Counted from the first letter of the stretch, positions 39,428-49,529 are shown. The stretch is DNA of 64,000 nt from Parietichytrium sp. I65-24A (GCA_012862575.1 BLSF01000012.1:620001-684000), one strand, 5' to 3'. Translations and numbers: made by a program. The notes: a model not told the origin generated them from the sequence alone.

Positions 39428-41902
39428 ATGGCCACGGAGGAGGAGGCGCTGCTGCTCTTGAAAGAGTCTGGGCGTAGCGTGCGTCGAAAGTCCAAAAGTC
39501 TGTCCGAGCAATACTTGAGCAAGCAGGACTTTCAAGCTGTTCAGCTTCGAAAGACGAATGGAAGCAGCAAACTGCAAAAACTCGACAGGGAAGAGTGTGT
39601 GCGAGCGATTCGCTCGCATAGGTTGCCTTTGCGCAGGATCCACCTTCTTGAGAAAGCATTCGCGGAAATTGAAGATCCGACAATGCTGGACTGTGCAGCG
39701 CTCAAGAATTGCTTGGCGCAGAGCACTCTGCTTGCACGGCCATACATGGTGCAGTATTTTGGAAATGGACTAGTAGAGTACAGCTTCACACCAGGTGAGT
39801 TGCGGTCTCGATTCGTTCACAAAAAGGAGTTTTTCCTGTTTTACATCTGGCAAAGCTCGATGCACCCAAGGTTTCGGGATTTCAATGCTTTGCTCTCGGT
39901 TAAGGAGGGGGTGAAGCCAAACGTCTTCCACAAGGAGCTGGAGGAAATCGCTGCGGCCAGCTCATTATACATCTCGCCGCACAGCCTTTGCCGCGAGAAC
40001 TGGGTAAAATGCGATCGCAGAAAAAAGGCAAGTCGTTCTGGAAACCGCAAGTCCGCTCCCGGTCCCCAAACCGGTGAAGAGCCGTGTCAGCTTTTGGACG
40101 ACGAAGATCCCGACGAAGATTGGCTGGACAACTTGAAGAAAAACGCTTCTACCACCTTCTCGGAAGAAGACGCCTCCACGTCGTCCTGGTGGCCGTCCAT
40201 AATTAGAGACCATATCTTTTATCAGGATGCATCCCTGCGTGGTTGGTACGAAGGCGAGGAGGAGGGGTCATACTTTGTGCTTTGCAAAGCACGCGGCTTA
40301 AAGGTTGCAGAAAACGAAGATATCAGCATCAGGTATCTTGATCCGCGCGACCCAGAACCAACGCTAGAGAACCCCGACCTCCATCCAGAAGGATACAAGT
40401 CACGCTTGAGAGCTAGGGAAGAGCGACTGGAAAGGCTCTCGAATGAGAAGGCTATAGACGATTTGTTGGAGCAATGGTGGAGACTAGCTGGTCCAAATCC
40501 GACAAAATCACAAAGTAAGACCAGCGAAATTGTGAGGAACTCGGCTCACGCAGAGAATCTTCTGTACATCCTTGATCATAAGCAGTTGCTCCGTCAGAAG
40601 GTCGCTAGGTTGTACGGAGTCAAGCATCCAAAACCGCTCAACATTCCCAAGCTCAGTGGCCACGCAGTAAACGGCAAGGGTCGTAAGGAGGTGGACGATG
40701 ATGAGCTTTCAGTCGTGGACGAGAACGAGGATGATAAAGGCGATGATGCAGAAAGCTCAGAAGGCACAACTCGCACAAGCGAAGAGCGCACCGACTTGGA
40801 GAGGTACAGACAACTTGCAATAGAACGAGAAGAGCGCAAGTACATTCGGCAAGCGGTGCTTGAAGGTAAATTCTCTTTTGATCCAGAAATTTTGTGCTCG
40901 GTTGGGAATCCGTTCGACCGCGAGGAGGGGAAGAGAATCAACATAGAGAAGCAAATGGAGCGGAGGGAGACGGAGGCAAAGCTGGAAGTGGTTCGGGAAA
41001 CCATTCGTCAGACGGAGAAGATACCCTGGACGGAGCTTGAGATGACTTTTCAAGGCTTCGTTGAGCTTGACTTGGCAATTTTCTGCTCGCTCCTTGGTGA
41101 TGGCAATGAGAATGATCGAGTCGCAGTTGAGCAAGCCATAGCTGACTTTGAGCGGATTAAAAAGCAACACAATTTGGTCAGCGATCGTATTCCGAAAGCC
41201 TTGTGGAAGCGGCAAATGCTCGAACTGGCTGATGTTTGGACAAATACTGCCAAAGTCGAGGAGTACGTGCTATTCCTTTCGGAGCTTTTGCAATTGGTAT
41301 CTGCCAACGATGCGTTTCTTGGAAAGGAACAGGCAAGGCAAGTTTTTAGAGCCCGTGAAATAGCCCAAATTGTCCCGACCGATTCGAAGCCCTCCAAGAA
41401 CATTGCAAGCACTTCATGCTCGGCCGCAATTGAGTCACACAAAGCTTTTGGCGAAAGGTGGCCAGACACTCTTGGCGGAACCTATCTACGACCCCAGGCT
41501 TGGAGCCTGGGCTCCAGAGATCCGCTGCAGGACATTCTTCGATATCCTATGAGAGGTGCCGAGTCGCCTGGCCCAGTGTACATGCCGTCTGAAAAGGCGT
41601 CGTCCAAATCAACAAATCCCCCTACCTTCCTATACGGCAAAGTGTACACGGAGAAAGTCGAGCCTTTAAAAGAAACACGGCGGACTCTTGACAAGAAGTC
41701 ACTGCGAAAGTCGGCCAACAGCTCTTCCATGCCAACGCTGGACGCAGTCTCAAGTGCAGTGCAAAAATTCTCGTTCCAGCACCACAGTTCATCCCGCAAC
41801 TCTGCTGCAGCACATTCTCGCCGGCCTTTGTCCCTCTACATGAGCTCCAAAAGCAGCAAAGTCTCACAATCTGCTGAAAAAGAGCTTGCCCTTCACAAGT
41901 GA
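39428..41902 (+). CDS. Unknown 824-residue protein
   Basis: A single exon with an ATG at 39428 and coding-like base use throughout. The first ~60 residues are basic and helical. Residues about 60-200 look like a compact globular unit (EECVRAIRSHRLPLRRIHLLEK, YMVQYFGNGLVEYSFTPGEL, FFLFYIWQSSMHPRFRDFN) that I do not recognise. An acidic linker (about 220-240), a second ordered region with several Trp (SSWWPSIIRDHIFYQDASLRGWY), an acidic Glu/Asp stretch near 440 and a charged helical or coiled-coil section (about 460-560) follow. The C-terminal 170 residues are Ser-rich and probably disordered. No signal peptide or membrane helix. It is a soluble multidomain protein of unknown role; a structural or cytoskeletal part is only a guess. 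Confidence 0.88.
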   Translation: MATEEEALLLLKESGRSVRRKSKSLSEQYLSKQDFQAVQLRKTNGSSKLQKLDREECVRAIRSHRLPLRRIHLLEKAFAEIEDPTMLDCAALKNCLAQSTLLARPYMVQYFGNGLVEYSFTPGELRSRFVHKKEFFLFYIWQSSMHPRFRDFNALLSVKEGVKPNVFHKELEEIAAASSLYISPHSLCRENWVKCDRRKKASRSGNRKSAPGPQTGEEPCQLLDDEDPDEDWLDNLKKNASTTFSEEDASTSSWWPSIIRDHIFYQDASLRGWYEGEEEGSYFVLCKARGLKVAENEDISIRYLDPRDPEPTLENPDLHPEGYKSRLRAREERLERLSNEKAIDDLLEQWWRLAGPNPTKSQSKTSEIVRNSAHAENLLYILDHKQLLRQKVARLYGVKHPKPLNIPKLSGHAVNGKGRKEVDDDELSVVDENEDDKGDDAESSEGTTRTSEERTDLERYRQLAIEREERKYIRQAVLEGKFSFDPEILCSVGNPFDREEGKRINIEKQMERRETEAKLEVVRETIRQTEKIPWTELEMTFQGFVELDLAIFCSLLGDGNENDRVAVEQAIADFERIKKQHNLVSDRIPKALWKRQMLELADVWTNTAKVEEYVLFLSELLQLVSANDAFLGKEQARQVFRAREIAQIVPTDSKPSKNIASTSCSAAIESHKAFGERWPDTLGGTYLRPQAWSLGSRDPLQDILRYPMRGAESPGPVYMPSEKASSKSTNPPTFLYGKVYTEKVEPLKETRRTLDKKSLRKSANSSSMPTLDAVSSAVQKFSFQHHSSSRNSAAAHSRRPLSLYMSSKSSKVSQSAEKELALHK

Positions 41903-42601
41903 ATGGCATCACAAGTGCCAAGACGGGGGCTCTGCTCCACAGCCACGTCTATGGAGAACTCCGCTCCAAAGACGCCAATGGCATCAAAGACATCATAGAC
42001 CAGGAAACCGACCGTCTCATGGTTTCACGGCCCAGGGCTCAAGCTTTCAATTGTCCACTATCTTCTCTTTTGTTTATTGTCTTTCTTTTCTTTTCTTTTC
42101 TTGATAACAGCCGCCCGATGGAAACGAACTGCAAACCAATCCATCAACGCGGGACGCACTGCAATCTGTCGATCAATTTTCGCGTTGCTTTTCCAACACC
42201 CTCTCCGTTTCATCTCAATCATCTCAAACAAACTAAACAAACTAAACTATCAATCAATCAATCAACACCAATGGAACACATAATGGAACGTGGAAAACAT
42301 GGAAAACCAGTGTACAATACTACAGCCAAGTTACGGGCACTCACATTCAATACTCAGTTTCCATTTCCACTTTCCACTTTCTTTGCCCTCAAACTTTTCG
42401 TCTGCCGCAGTGTCCTCGCGTACACACAAACAGGGTACGCGCATCTGCGTGGCGCCTTTCGTAGGCCAGTGGAGGCGCTCGCTGCCAACGCTCAATTACT
42501 TACACTGTGAGCTCAACCGTGGCGTGTTCAGGAAGTCTCGGAAGGTGAAAAGGGGAAGACAGTTTGCGCCGCACTGAGAGAGATAGAAACGGCAGGAGGC
42601 A
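41903..42601. other. Spacer of ~700 bp
   Basis: Region between the 824-residue gene and the SAM-domain gene. It contains TTTTC repeats near 42085-42105 and an AATCAATCAATCAACA array near 42248-42266. The open frame at 41899-42510 shows no domain and is AT-ending. Confidence 0.5.
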
Positions 42602-43654
42602 ATGAACGCGGAGGAGTGGCAACAGGGCATCGACGAGGACATGCTCATGGCCCTGGACGACGAAGATAGCTCCGAGAAAAAAGCTTCAAAAAAGCCAACC
42701 GGAGCGGCAAAATCTCTGTATCCGAATTTGCAAGATATACCGGAGCCTCGGAAGCCGCAGACGCAGACGCAGAGACAGAGTCAGAGTCAGCGGGCGGCGG
42801 AAAAGAGCCAAGGTCGGCCGATGTACCCCACTCTACCGCCTGAACCCCCGAAGCAACAGGCTCAGCCAGCAGTGAAATCTGCAACGGAGACAGGAGTCGA
42901 TAATGACCATGGCACATCTGAGCAGGTGCACGCACCGAAAGAAAAGGCGAAAAAGAAGTCGCGGAGTGCACTTGACAAGTTGAAGGAGAAGATCACGAGG
43001 TCGGGTAGCTCTGGCAGGAAACTCGCGCCTCCCTCGGCGAGGGGCGCAGCGACTGCTTCGAGCCAGATGGAAGCAGCGGCCGAAGGTGGTGATGAGAATG
43101 AATCCGAGGAAGAGAACCAGCACTTGGAGCTGCATTCAGATCCTTTGGCGCAATGTTGGTTTGAAGTGTTTGAGCAGGTCGGCTTACCGAAAGAAGCCGC
43201 TGAAGAATATGCGCTTGGCTTTAGTAAATTTGGAGTTGACGACACAAATGCGGGTGAGCTCGAGGATGCTGACCTGGAGCAGAACGGGATCCAGGATGCT
43301 CATCATCGGCAGATCATCTTACAGCTGATTCAGGCCCTCATCAAGCACCACCAGCAACAGCAAGAGGGGGAGATCGGGGCTGCTGCCGAACCGCCGGCGC
43401 AGCAAGAATATAGCTGGACAGATGTCGAGAAATCAGAAAAACAGATGGAGAAGGAAATCAAGCACGTCGAGCAGATAGAGGCGAGGATCGCAAAGATCCT
43501 TGCTGGGGATACGGATAGACAAAGAGCTTTCAGAGCGCGCTTGGCCGAGGAACGAGCTAAACGCGATGCAGAACGAGAGGAGCGAAGACGCCAGAGGAAA
43601 CTTGCAAAGGCCCAGCGCGAGTATGACAGGGTGAAGCACGACCTTGAGCATTGA
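42602..43654 (+). CDS. SAM-domain and coiled-coil protein with YPxL motifs
   Basis: 350 residues from ATG 42602. The N-terminal 170 residues are disordered, with a Gln repeat (QTQTQRQSQSQ) and two Tyr-Pro-x-Leu tetrapeptides, YPNL at 40-43 and YPTL at 75-78, each followed by Pro-rich sequence. Residues about 183-247 resemble a SAM domain: WFEVFEQVGLPKEAAEEYAL, then LEDADLEQNGIQDAHHRQII, matching the helix order ending in a long last helix. The C-terminus (about 275-350) is a highly charged coiled coil. SAM domains mediate protein or RNA contacts. YPxL is the known docking motif for the V domain of ALIX/Bro1 proteins, so an ESCRT-linked adaptor is possible, but two tetrapeptides are weak evidence. 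The gene is in the same direction as the DDI1-like gene. Confidence 0.8.
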   Translation: MNAEEWQQGIDEDMLMALDDEDSSEKKASKKPTGAAKSLYPNLQDIPEPRKPQTQTQRQSQSQRAAEKSQGRPMYPTLPPEPPKQQAQPAVKSATETGVDNDHGTSEQVHAPKEKAKKKSRSALDKLKEKITRSGSSGRKLAPPSARGAATASSQMEAAAEGGDENESEEENQHLELHSDPLAQCWFEVFEQVGLPKEAAEEYALGFSKFGVDDTNAGELEDADLEQNGIQDAHHRQIILQLIQALIKHHQQQQEGEIGAAAEPPAQQEYSWTDVEKSEKQMEKEIKHVEQIEARIAKILAGDTDRQRAFRARLAEERAKRDAEREERRRQRKLAKAQREYDRVKHDLEH

Positions 43655-44960
43655 ACGCAGTATCTATTTCCTCCTACCACCCAGAACTCTATTTTTTTTT
43701 TAATTATCAAATATGTATGTAATCTCGTCACTCTCTCGTCTTTCCATTCGCAGAGCAAGTTCCGAAGGATCCTAACTGCAAAACCAAACCGACCCGACTC
43801 GTTGCCATAAAAGGGTCAATCTTCAGCCCGGCAACACAATAATGCCTTGCTCTGATTTTCACTCTGCGATCCCTGCAGTGTCCCTGCACTCAACTAAGTG
43901 TTCTCCAATCTGGATCTGCAAATTACAGATGCAAAAGCATATTCGGCACTGAGCGGGAGTCCTCCCGGCCTGAGAATGGTTCAGCTCCCAGCTCTAACGA
44001 TCAATAAAGCACAACCCAGCTCGACTGCAAGCCCACCCTGTCAAAGCATCTCGAAGCTTCCAAGTCAACTCCCCCGGCACTGCTTACAGTCCGAGTCCGA
44101 GAGTTTGAGAGTCCGAGAGTCTCGCCATCTTCCAACTCCTCTCGGTGCACACTTGGTGGTCTTACACATTCCCCGTGGCTGAGCTTGATGATAAACTTTT
44201 AAGCAAATTTTCAAATGAGCTTGTAAGTTATAGCTACTAGGGACGGGGCGACTATCAACTTTGCCGAACGACTAAGGAGGACGGAAGAAAGGAAGGAAGG
44301 AAGGCGTCTCGAACATCAGCAGCGCGAGTCGTCATGTGGAATTCGGATCATGGATTATGGCTCACAACTTACACTTCATAATCACGTGTTCATAATCATA
44401 ACAACTTCACCCAATCAAAAGAATCCGTGTCCTTCATGCATCGACGCCGGGAAAATACGATAAGCTTACGTAACGAGTGAGTGATAGTGCGCCAGCGCGA
44501 GCTAGGACGGTGCGAACAGCACTGACTGTGAGTCTTTGTAGTCTACATCCACTTCCAAGGACATCCCATACACCATAACTTACATACTTTACATACACAC
44601 CATACTGTCATCTTTGCTCTTTGCGGCAGTCCACATACCTTGTGCGCGATAGCTGAGCAAGGTACAGCCAGTGGCGTCAGCTGGCAGCTGCGGATCGTCT
44701 CTCGTTTGTTTTGTCCATTGCTTTCGTCGCCTGCACCGTGGCAGAGCAGCTGCGGCTTCGCGTTCTCCGCTTGCTCCGCTTGCTCGACGACCTCGGGAAG
44801 AGATATATATATAGAGGGACGGGAGGGGTGTGCCCTCGCGCGAAGAAGGAGACCGCACGGTCCCGTTTGCGGCGTGCCGCTGACAAGGTTTTCTGTTTCG
44901 TGGGGAACTTGGCGGATTTCAGGGTTTGGGAATCGATCTGGACGGGAAGAAGGGGAGAAA
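43655..44960. other. Intergenic region of ~1.3 kb
   Basis: Between the SAM-domain gene and the DDI1-like gene. It contains a T tract (43691-43700), GAGTCCGAGAGTTTGAGAGTCCGAGAG repeats near 44093-44120 and GGAAGGAAGGAAGG near 44290-44303. The DDI1-like frame is open upstream to about 44640 without an ATG; TATATATATAGAG at about 44803-44816 could be a TATA-like element. No gene recognised. Confidence 0.5.
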
Positions 44961-45755
44961 ATGAAGGTGTCTTGCGTGACTTTAGAAGGGGATGTGGTGC
45001 AGGCGGAAGTGGACGACCAGGACTCTCTGCAGGACTTGGTGAATGTAGTCGCCGCGAACTTGGACGTCGACCCTGGGAGAGTTCGGATTGCGTTCCAGGG
45101 TGACAACTCGATCCCGCTGAACGCGCTGATTGGGGATATCGGGATTACAGAAGATGACCTTCTCTCAGTCACGATCCGCGGCGCAGAGCTGCAAGACACC
45201 GCACGCAGGGCGTCGCTGCGCAATTCGCTGCCACGGATGTCTGCTGATGAGCTGTTCCAGCAAAAGTTGATCGAGCGGGAGATTGCAATCAAGAACATTA
45301 ACGAAAACATGGAGAGAGCCTTTGAAGAAGCGCCAGAGGCATTTGCGTCCGTCTTAATGCTTTATGTGGACGTCAAAGTGAACGGTGTCCCGGTTAAAGC
45401 CTTCGTGGACTCTGGCGCGCAGACGACCGTCATGAGCAGATCTTGCGCAGAGCGTTGCGGCATTTTGCGTCTCGTGGACACACGGTTCGCCGGTGTAGCT
45501 GTTGGAGTGGGTCAAGCCCGTATTTTGGGACGGGTCCATCTCTCTCCGATCGAGATGGGATCCTTTGAGTATAACGGCTCGTTTACTGTTCTCGAGGGAG
45601 ATACCAACATGGAACTGTTGCTTGGTCTGGACCTCCTTCGCAAACACCATATGATGATCGACCTTAAGAACGACTGCCTTCACGTCGGCGACAACGACGA
45701 AATTATCCCTTTTCTCAGCGAGAGCGAGGTTCCTGCGCACGCGCGGCTGCACTAA
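44961..45755 (+). CDS. DDI1: DDI1-like ubiquitin-domain aspartyl protease
   Basis: 264 residues from ATG 44961. Residues 1-75 form a ubiquitin-like domain (MKVSCVTLEGDVVQAEVDDQ at the start). A short charged helical linker (about 95-127) ends in INENMERAFEEAPEAFASV, very like the region that precedes the protease in DDI1/2. Residues about 130-250 are the retroviral-type aspartyl protease fold of DDI proteins, with catalytic Asp150 in AFVDSGAQTTVMS and the closing LLLGLDLLRKH motif (220-230). DDI1 is a host proteasome shuttle and protease acting on ubiquitylated proteins. The protein is shorter than yeast or animal DDI1: the helical domain between the two parts is mostly missing and no C-terminal UBA is present. 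It is a cellular gene, not a viral copy. Confidence 0.92.
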   Translation: MKVSCVTLEGDVVQAEVDDQDSLQDLVNVVAANLDVDPGRVRIAFQGDNSIPLNALIGDIGITEDDLLSVTIRGAELQDTARRASLRNSLPRMSADELFQQKLIEREIAIKNINENMERAFEEAPEAFASVLMLYVDVKVNGVPVKAFVDSGAQTTVMSRSCAERCGILRLVDTRFAGVAVGVGQARILGRVHLSPIEMGSFEYNGSFTVLEGDTNMELLLGLDLLRKHHMMIDLKNDCLHVGDNDEIIPFLSESEVPAHARLH

Positions 45756-46373
45756 AACCCAACTGTTCTCTCGAGTGGGACTCTGAACACTAACTTTCTC
45801 TAAACCATGCTCTGCGAGCAATGGTGGGTCGAGGCCATATAGTGCACCCTGTATATATATTCCCAGCCCATCACTCACTCCGCGGCAGTCCGGAGCCCTG
45901 GATCTTTCTTTCCCAAACTTGGGCATTCGGCTAACGTTTTTCAATTCTCTAAAATCTAAATTGCATTCATTCATCCGACTTTTATTCTTCCAATTCTTCC
46001 AATTCTTTCAGCCCCTTTCACCGAAGCTCCATCAAATTATACAAGGTATAAATTGTGGATTATGAACTCCAACCTGTTCAGTGCTTGCTCTCTTGACACT
46101 CCTGGCTGAGAGTTCTGTCTCCTAAATGAATTTGTTATTCTGACACTGTCACTGTGAACATTTGTGAACATCTGTGAACTCATCTAAAACTCTGATTCTG
46201 AGAATACTGAGAATTCTGAGAATTCTGAGAGTTCAGCCACCGAAGCTCACGTCACTAAGCCTCCACAGTGACGCCAACCGTCCTCACAAGCCCGCCGAAT
46301 TCCAATGAATTCCAGCACACTGCGCCTATGTCGGAACAGGTGTGGATACTTCGACTCACAGACTTCACAGACG

Positions 46374-46412
46374 ATAGATAGATAAATAGATAGATAGATA
46401 GATAGATAGATA
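46374..46412. repeat. GATA microsatellite
   Basis: About nine GATA units with one GATAAATA interruption. Confidence 0.92.
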
Positions 46413-46496
46413 CTCGATGATACTCGCTGTCAATCTCACAGTCAATCTCACTCTCAGTCAATCGATTCAATCGATCACTCAAAATCGATCAACCAG

Positions 46497-46524
46497 ATCA
46501 ATCAATCAATCAATCAATCAATCA
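46497..46524. repeat. ATCA microsatellite
   Basis: Six or seven ATCA units in tandem. Confidence 0.9.
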
Positions 46525-46641
46525 TAATCAATCGGTCGAAACAAGGCAAAGAGGCAAAGAGGCAAAGAAACAACGAGAGGAGGAGGACAGAGGCCTTCTG
46601 CGACTCTCTTGCGACCAGCAGAGGCAGGCCTCGCTATCGTC

Positions 46642-46730
46642 ACCCACTCAACCACTCAACCACTCACCCACTCAACCACGCCACCACTCAACCACGCCAC
46701 CACTCGAGTACTCAACCACTCAACCACGCG
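46642..46730. repeat. CCACTCAA minisatellite
   Basis: Degenerate 8-bp units CCACTCAA and CCACGCCA in tandem over about 90 bp, just upstream of the NIPA-PDZ gene. Confidence 0.85.
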
Positions 46731-46937
46731 ACGAGACAGTCAGGCTGGCCACTGGCCACTGTGTTTTGGGTTTTCAAAGGCGTGGCAGTGAGGCAGTGTG
46801 GCAGGTCGAAGGACGAAGGACAAAGTCCGCACGGAGGAAGAGGTGCATGCGATCGCACGCGTAGGGAATAGCGGAGAGGGAACGCGGGTTTGTTGCTGTT
46901 GTTGTCGTGGCACTGGGAAAGGGCCGTGCGCGGGAAG

Positions 46938-49529
46938 ATGAACTCGTGGGAGTTCAAGAAGAAAGCGCATTTCGGGCCGGCCTACAGCGATGATGACGAT
47001 GACATGGACCCCTATGCCAGCTTGTCGCCGACTGGGAGTGTGAAACATGGCGGCTGCGGAGACACCGGGGACAGCGGATCTTCGTTCGAGTATAGCTGGT
47101 TGATAGCGGTTGGGTTGTGCGTGCTGTCTGCGTTTATCATCAATTTTGGTACGAATTTGCAAAAGTTGGCGTGGAATAGAAGGCGAAAGTCAAAGCTGCT
47201 GGAAGCTCAGCAGCAACTGCAGCAACAGCAACAGCAAAATGGGGGATTGGACGCCTCGTTTTCCTCTTTGCAAGACGGGGTGTCGGTGCAGTCCGTGCAG
47301 TCTGCGCAACTGGAAGAAGAGACTACTGGAAAAGCTGCGGATGAATCGAAATTTAGGAGACTGTGGGTGCTTGGATTTGCATGCATTGTGGTGGGGTCAA
47401 TTTTTGACTTTGCCGCCCTCGGCTTTGGTGCACAGTCGATCGTCGCTCCTCTGGGTTCCATCTCGCTTGTGGCCAACATGGGTTTCGCCCAGACCATGCA
47501 CGGCGAGAAACTCTCCCGCAAGGATATTCTGGCCACAGCCATCATTTTCCTTGGTTGTATACTTTCCGTAGCCTTCGCTTCGCACGAAAACAACATTTGC
47601 GATATTGACACCCTGTTGGCGTTGTACTCTAAGCCTCGATTTGCCATTTACGCATCTGTCATTCTCGCCTTGGTTGGGCTAGGTGTTGCCGCCGGGCGAT
47701 ACATGGATCGCATTCGCAAAGCCTATGGGTCGCGCTCGAGCCGCTACTTGGAACTCGAGAAGTACCACCGTTTTTGCTTTGCGTTCTTGTCAGGGATCTC
47801 CGGGGCGCAGTCGATCCTCTTTGCCAAATCCCTCGATGAGCTCCTTGTGAGCAGTTTTTCGGGGGACTCCAAGCTCTTCTTGGCTCACATTGGCTCTTAC
47901 TTGATAGCGGCTGGAATGTTTAGCAGTGTGGGGCTGCAGCTGTACTGGATGAACGTTGCTCTCTCACGGTGGGACGCGCTGTATGTAGTGCCTGTCTTTC
48001 AGTCTAATTGGATCGTTTTCTCGGTGGTAGGTGGAGGGGTATTCTATGACGAGTTCTCTGGATTCTCTTTTGGCCAAAGCGTCGCTTTCCTTTGCGGCGT
48101 TAGCTTCACTGTTCTTGGCGTGTACGTTCTTTCGCAGCGCGATACCAGCGATGCGAAATATCTGCAGCGCATCGACGAAGAAGACGAGGGGCAAGGTGAC
48201 TTGGAGGAAGCAATGCTGGGCTCATCAAACATCGAACGACAATCTCAGCGCAGAGATGGTTTGCTTTCTTCTATTGTTATGGACGAGAGGGATCGCTATT
48301 CCGATGCTGGCGAGAGTGTTGAGATGGGCACGTCGCAGAATAAAGCTGTGGTGAAGCGGCACTCTTCCAATCAGCAGCTGGAAAATTCTTTGGACACTCC
48401 ACTGCTCTCATCTCAGATTGGTCAAGCTGGGGAATACTCTTCGGCGAAAAGTTTCCGGAGTTCAAGAAGTTGGCGTGCCCCCCCAGAGGAGTACGACGTC
48501 ATATTTGAGCACCCCACAATCGGGCTCTCTGTTGAGCCGTGCACTGTCCTATCGAGAAGGAGCAACTCATCAATGAGCTCGTCCTCTCGCGTCCCTCCAA
48601 TTAAGCTGTGGCGTGTGCGTGCTACCAGGCTTGGCCCGGATCACGCCATCAAGGTGGGCCATGTGATTGTTGCCGTGAATGACGAATCAGTGGTGGGGCC
48701 TTCGGTCCGTCTTCCGGAGGTTCTCCAACTAATTTCAAGCGGACCAAGGCCGATAAAAATCCGATTTCGCAAAGAAGCTACTTCCCATCAGCCCATGCTG
48801 CCATCGACAGCGGCGTCAGACGGCAGTCTACCTCGGAACTATTCGCTTATGAGCCATCCCCGAGGACGGCGGCTGAGTGTGGGTTCGGGAACTGGACAGG
48901 AAAGTGGGGAGCAGGATGCCCGACAAACTGTTGCAAGCGAAAACGAGCCAGACGCAAGATCTCGCCATGGCGACTTTGATGATGAGGATCACTTCGATGG
49001 CGAAGGTGACGACGGCGACGACGGCGCGTACGTCTCTGCGGGATCCCTTCAGGGAGTGGCCTTGAATCCGCTTCTTGAGCTAATCCACACGTGGGCTGAT
49101 AGTGGACCTTCAGCGTACGACAAGATGGCCAAGCACCATGATAAGCAGTCGTCGTGGAGCAGCCGGCATAGTATGCTCGACCAGCCTGGACTAGGGGACT
49201 CGAGCGCAGTCACCACGCCTCGTGGTCACACCACCAACACTCATTCTCGCAAATCCCGAGCATCTTCCGAGTCAGACACACCAAACCCGCGTCGTGACAG
49301 GGCACATGGCTCTCAACCACACCCTCTTCGAAACATGAGCAGACCTAACAGTGCGGCACCTGCGAATGCCGGCAACTATCAACAAGACCAGGGCGACGTG
49401 CGGGACGCACCCTCCACCGAGACATCCTTGGACGGCAGAATCACTGAGCAGCGCGCCCAACAGGATGCTCGTGAGGACTCTGGCGTTGAGGATGTTCAAG
49501 ATAATGCGGCTTCGAAAGAAGCTGAGTGA
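46938..49529 (+). CDS. NIPA-type Mg2+ transporter fused to a PDZ-like domain
   Basis: 863 residues from ATG 46938. An acidic N-terminus is followed by a first membrane helix (53-76, SWLIAVGLCVLSAFIINFG), a Gln run (91-100) and then the NIPA/DUF803 core, about residues 140-400. The core includes FDFAALGFGAQSIVAPLGSI, NMGFAQTMHGEKLSRKDILA and LYVVPVFQSNWIVFSVVGGG, with about nine helices in all. NIPA proteins carry Mg2+ across plasma or endosomal membranes. Typical members are about 330-450 residues, so the 460-residue tail is extra. Within it, about 517-613 resembles a PDZ fold: YDVIFEHPTIGLSVEPC, the phrase IKVGHVIVAVNDESV, and IKIRFRKE as the closing strand. The rest is Ser/Asp-rich and disordered. 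It faces the LRR-receptor gene tail to tail. Confidence 0.85.
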   Translation: MNSWEFKKKAHFGPAYSDDDDDMDPYASLSPTGSVKHGGCGDTGDSGSSFEYSWLIAVGLCVLSAFIINFGTNLQKLAWNRRRKSKLLEAQQQLQQQQQQNGGLDASFSSLQDGVSVQSVQSAQLEEETTGKAADESKFRRLWVLGFACIVVGSIFDFAALGFGAQSIVAPLGSISLVANMGFAQTMHGEKLSRKDILATAIIFLGCILSVAFASHENNICDIDTLLALYSKPRFAIYASVILALVGLGVAAGRYMDRIRKAYGSRSSRYLELEKYHRFCFAFLSGISGAQSILFAKSLDELLVSSFSGDSKLFLAHIGSYLIAAGMFSSVGLQLYWMNVALSRWDALYVVPVFQSNWIVFSVVGGGVFYDEFSGFSFGQSVAFLCGVSFTVLGVYVLSQRDTSDAKYLQRIDEEDEGQGDLEEAMLGSSNIERQSQRRDGLLSSIVMDERDRYSDAGESVEMGTSQNKAVVKRHSSNQQLENSLDTPLLSSQIGQAGEYSSAKSFRSSRSWRAPPEEYDVIFEHPTIGLSVEPCTVLSRRSNSSMSSSSRVPPIKLWRVRATRLGPDHAIKVGHVIVAVNDESVVGPSVRLPEVLQLISSGPRPIKIRFRKEATSHQPMLPSTAASDGSLPRNYSLMSHPRGRRLSVGSGTGQESGEQDARQTVASENEPDARSRHGDFDDEDHFDGEGDDGDDGAYVSAGSLQGVALNPLLELIHTWADSGPSAYDKMAKHHDKQSSWSSRHSMLDQPGLGDSSAVTTPRGHTTNTHSRKSRASSESDTPNPRRDRAHGSQPHPLRNMSRPNSAAPANAGNYQQDQGDVRDAPSTETSLDGRITEQRAQQDAREDSGVEDVQDNAASKEAE

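Larger units (their letters stand above)
45756..46937. other. Intergenic region rich in microsatellites
   Basis: About 1.2 kb with GTGAACATTTGTGAACATCTGTGAAC repeats near 46155-46180, GAATTCTGA repeats near 46206-46228, a GATA array (46374-46412), an ATCA array (46497-46524) and a CCACTCAA minisatellite (46642-46730). The NIPA frame is open back to a TTG at 46890. No gene recognised. Confidence 0.6.

Noticed and set aside
44961-45755. Retroelement protease
   Set aside because: The protease fold is preceded by a ubiquitin-like domain and matches cellular DDI1; no reverse transcriptase, integrase or long terminal repeats are present.
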